Positions 40,511-42,606 of a stretch of 42,606 nt of DNA are shown piece after piece. Source of the stretch: CAYJPK01 sp964372035 (GTDB taxonomy: Bacteria > Desulfobacterota > Desulfovibrionia > Desulfovibrionales > Desulfovibrionaceae). The position numbers and the translations under genes are program-made. Location of the stretch: NCBI GenBank assembly GCA_964372035.1, contig CAYJPK010000009.1, positions 1-42,606 on the forward strand, written 5' to 3'. The notes beneath the pieces are model-generated. The model did no database searches. It had not been told where the DNA came from and saw only the letters and a list, made by a program, of their open reading frames with translations. Numbering within the stretch: the first letter of the stretch is position 1; every line of letters starts with the position of its first letter.

Positions 40511-40537
40511 GTTGCTTTTTTGCAAAAAATGTTGCAC
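40511..40537. promoter_or_regulatory. Candidate upstream activator site
   Basis: TTTTTTGCAAAAAA (40516-40529) is a perfect 14-bp palindrome flanked by two TTGC elements (40512-40515 and 40532-40535). It lies about 105-115 bp upstream of the -24/-12 promoter, a usual distance for sigma-54 activator binding, and between the two divergent genes. The bound protein would be the activator at 40587. Confidence 0.45.
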
Positions 40538-40586
40538 AAATAAAACCTAGCTTAACAGCTTATAAATAATAGCAAGATAGGTGAAA

Positions 40587-42515
40587 ATGATGCTAAATTT
40601 CCTTTGGATTGTACCATACCCAGAAATGGTTGAAGCTGTAGAGCTTGTAATGCAGGAGCATGAGAATCAAGAAATTCATGAAAATCTTACTAATGTAGTG
40701 TGTTATCAAGAAAATATTGATCCTAAAGAGTTTGATTTAATTCAGTATGATGCTGTAATTGCAAGAGGTTATGCTGCTAGAGCCTTTAGAAGTACTACAC
40801 ATTCAATGCCAGTTATTGATATTCCGATATATGCTTATGATGTTATTGCCGCTTGTTATGAGTGTATTAATAATTTTAAGCCCTCAACCATTGCTTTTGT
40901 TGGTGATTATCAAGCTTTCCAAGGTTTAGCAGATATTCAAGATTTATTTGGTTATAATGTTAGGCTTTATCCAAGGGCTATGAACTATCATGATATAGAC
41001 GTCGTAATTGATAAGGCATTGCAAGATGGCTGTACGGCTTTTGTTGGTGGATATAATCTTTATCGTAGGGCAAATGAGCGAGGCTTAAATGCTGTGTATC
41101 TTAAAACATGTAAAAGCGCGATATTGCAAGCTCATGAAACAGCAGTTCATTTTATGGAATGTGCAAGGCAAGATAGTATTAAGGCTAAAACCTACCAACT
41201 AATAGCTGAATCTGATAGTGAATCTATCATTTATATAGATGAACTAGGAGCAGTTAAAGTTGAAAATAAGGCTTGTCGTCGCTTTTTTGGACAAAGCATT
41301 GAGGGTAAACTATTAGAAACACATTTTCCTCAACTATTTGAAATCTATTTAGAATCAATAACAAAAGGGCATCAAATTTCAAATCGCTTTTGTCAAATCT
41401 ATGATGCAACAGTTTCAGTTTATTGTACACCTGTTATTGTTAGTGGAAAAAGTTCTGGCGGTGTAATAAGATTTAGAAATATTAAGGAGTTGCAGAATAT
41501 TGAAATTCAATTACGTAAGCAACTTAGTGAAAAAGGCTTAACTGCAAAATACACTTTTTCAGATATTATCCATAAAAGTCATGCCTTTAGTGATGTTATT
41601 AAAACAGCAAAGCACTATGCTATTACGGAATCAAATACCTTGATTGTTGGCGAAACTGGAACAGGCAAGGAGTTGTTTGCTCAAAGTATTCATAATGAAA
41701 GTAATCGCCAAGCTGGTCCTTTTGTAGCAGTTAACTGCGCTGCATTGCCAGAATCTCTGCTTGAAAGTGAGCTTTTTGGCTATGTTGAAGGAGCATTTAC
41801 GGGAACTGCAAAGGGAGGAAAGATGGGGCTATTTGAATTAGCACATCGAGGCACTCTTTTTCTTGATGAAATATCTGAAATATCAACAACAATGCAAGGT
41901 AAGCTTTTAAGGGTTTTACAAGAACGTGAGGTTAGGCGTATTGGTGATTCAAAGGTTGTTAGTATTGATGTTAGAATTATTTCAGCAACAAATCGTAATT
42001 TATTACAGCAGGTTGAGCTTGGTAATTTTAGGCAGGATTTACTATATCGCCTAAATACCTTAAAAATATTTTTAGCACCGCTAAGACAGCGAAGAGAGGA
42101 TTTAATAGAACTATTCAAATTCTTTTTAACAACTCTTTGCCATAATTATAAACAACTAGTCCCACGAATAGACACACAAGCTCTAAATTTGCTTAAAACT
42201 TATGATTTTCCTGGTAATGCACGTGAGCTATATAATATAGTTGAAAGGGTTTGTGCTATCTATAAAAACAAGGAAGTAATTACTGCAAAAAATATCCAAA
42301 AAGTTTTATATCCTGATGATATTGAAGATTTCTTTGGTCAAAAAAATACAGTTAAAAGCGAAAATAGCTATAAATCAAGCATTGAGAATGAAGAAAAAAA
42401 ACAACTTATTCAAGCTCTTGAACTTTTTAATGGCAAGCAGAATGAAGTAGCAAACTACCTTGACATTAATCGTTCAACCCTATGGAGAAAGTTAAAGAAA
42501 TACGGCTTGAAATAA
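40587..42515 (+). CDS. Sigma-54-dependent activator (PrpR_N-PAS-AAA-Fis)
   Basis: 642 residues. Residues 1 to about 190 resemble PrpR_N, a ligand-sensing periplasmic-binding-like domain (FLWIVPYPEMVEAV, YDAVIARGYAARAFR, STIAFVGDYQAFQG). A PAS-like segment follows (about 205-310). The AAA domain has Walker A GETGTGKE near 355 and the sigma-54 contact loop reads GAFTGT instead of GAFTGA (about 401-406). A Fis-type helix-turn-helix ends the protein (NGKQNEVANYLDINRSTLWRK). ATG 40587 or 40590 fit AGGTG best; GTG at 40581 overlaps it. It is divergent from the CooS-like operon and is its likely regulator. Confidence 0.92.
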   Translation: MMLNFLWIVPYPEMVEAVELVMQEHENQEIHENLTNVVCYQENIDPKEFDLIQYDAVIARGYAARAFRSTTHSMPVIDIPIYAYDVIAACYECINNFKPSTIAFVGDYQAFQGLADIQDLFGYNVRLYPRAMNYHDIDVVIDKALQDGCTAFVGGYNLYRRANERGLNAVYLKTCKSAILQAHETAVHFMECARQDSIKAKTYQLIAESDSESIIYIDELGAVKVENKACRRFFGQSIEGKLLETHFPQLFEIYLESITKGHQISNRFCQIYDATVSVYCTPVIVSGKSSGGVIRFRNIKELQNIEIQLRKQLSEKGLTAKYTFSDIIHKSHAFSDVIKTAKHYAITESNTLIVGETGTGKELFAQSIHNESNRQAGPFVAVNCAALPESLLESELFGYVEGAFTGTAKGGKMGLFELAHRGTLFLDEISEISTTMQGKLLRVLQEREVRRIGDSKVVSIDVRIISATNRNLLQQVELGNFRQDLLYRLNTLKIFLAPLRQRREDLIELFKFFLTTLCHNYKQLVPRIDTQALNLLKTYDFPGNARELYNIVERVCAIYKNKEVITAKNIQKVLYPDDIEDFFGQKNTVKSENSYKSSIENEEKKQLIQALELFNGKQNEVANYLDINRSTLWRKLKKYGLK

Positions 42516-42606
42516 AAAGATAAAGTTCTGGTGGATAAAAAATTATGTATAAAAAAGATAGACGAGTTAAGGCTTGTAGTTTATATTTTTTTTAAAGAAA
42601 TAGTCT

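Noticed and set aside
42545..42592. Short open frame after the activator gene (MYKKDRRVKACSLYFF)
   Set aside because: Only 16 codons, ribosome site weak and about 10 nt away, no recognisable sequence. It may be chance.
1..42606. tRNA, rRNA or transposase genes
   Set aside because: Looked for cloverleaf-like dyads, rRNA-like conserved blocks and transposase motifs by eye; none found. A weak tRNA-like structure cannot be excluded without a covariance search.

Overview
The window is AT-rich, gene-dense bacterial DNA from a Gram-negative organism. The evidence for this is a long LPS/O-antigen sugar cluster, a TonB-ExbB-ExbD energiser, a periplasmic binding protein of the tripartite tricarboxylate (Bug/TctC) family and a Tat-exported hydrolase. 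Several iron-sulfur proteins and a short relative of anaerobic CO dehydrogenase suggest an anaerobe. An anaerobic proteobacterium or Desulfovibrionaceae-like host is plausible, but the sequence alone does not fix the taxon. There are two 100-N assembly gaps (5409-5508 and 9305-9404), both next to repeats.

Layout. 1-83: end of an unknown gene and its terminator. 512-3446: a small protein, a polytopic membrane protein and a Tat-exported metallo-beta-lactamase-fold protein. 3565-7176: a COG0523/CobW-type GTPase with a long unknown N-terminal half, then exbB, exbD and a tonB-like gene; this reads as metal handling and energised uptake. 7312-9138: a PglK-like ABC exporter. 9139-11560: tandem-duplicated sequence, a REP-like palindrome and an isolated phage tail-fibre module on the minus strand. 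11868-29883: a long plus-strand surface-polysaccharide cluster. It makes a CDP-linked 3,6-dideoxy sugar (rfbF, rfbG, rfbH, plus a TPP enzyme and a reductase that could branch it in the manner of yersiniose) and GDP-D-glycero-D-manno-heptose (hddA, an hddC-gmhB fusion, gmhA). It also carries many GT2 glycosyltransferases, including a duplicated gene pair, and a GtrB/GtrA lipid-linked sugar pair. 29926-34648: a minus-strand operon rfbA-rfbC-rfbD-rfbB for dTDP-L-rhamnose, ending in a DUF2079 membrane protein. 34819-35769: an orphan TctC-type binding protein.

35936-42515 is the most interesting part. A five-gene minus-strand operon encodes a CooF-like polyferredoxin, a short CooS-like protein, an FAD/NAD(P)H oxidoreductase, a ferredoxin fused to an unknown domain, and an unknown Cys/His-rich protein. 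The CooS-like protein keeps the B-cluster cysteines at the canonical numbering but has lost five of the six C-cluster (active-site) ligands. The operon lies behind a near-perfect sigma-54 -24/-12 promoter (40412-40426, minus) and is divergent from a PrpR_N-PAS-AAA-Fis sigma-54 activator. It looks like a regulated redox system built on a CO-dehydrogenase scaffold that should not oxidise CO. Its substrate cannot be read from sequence.
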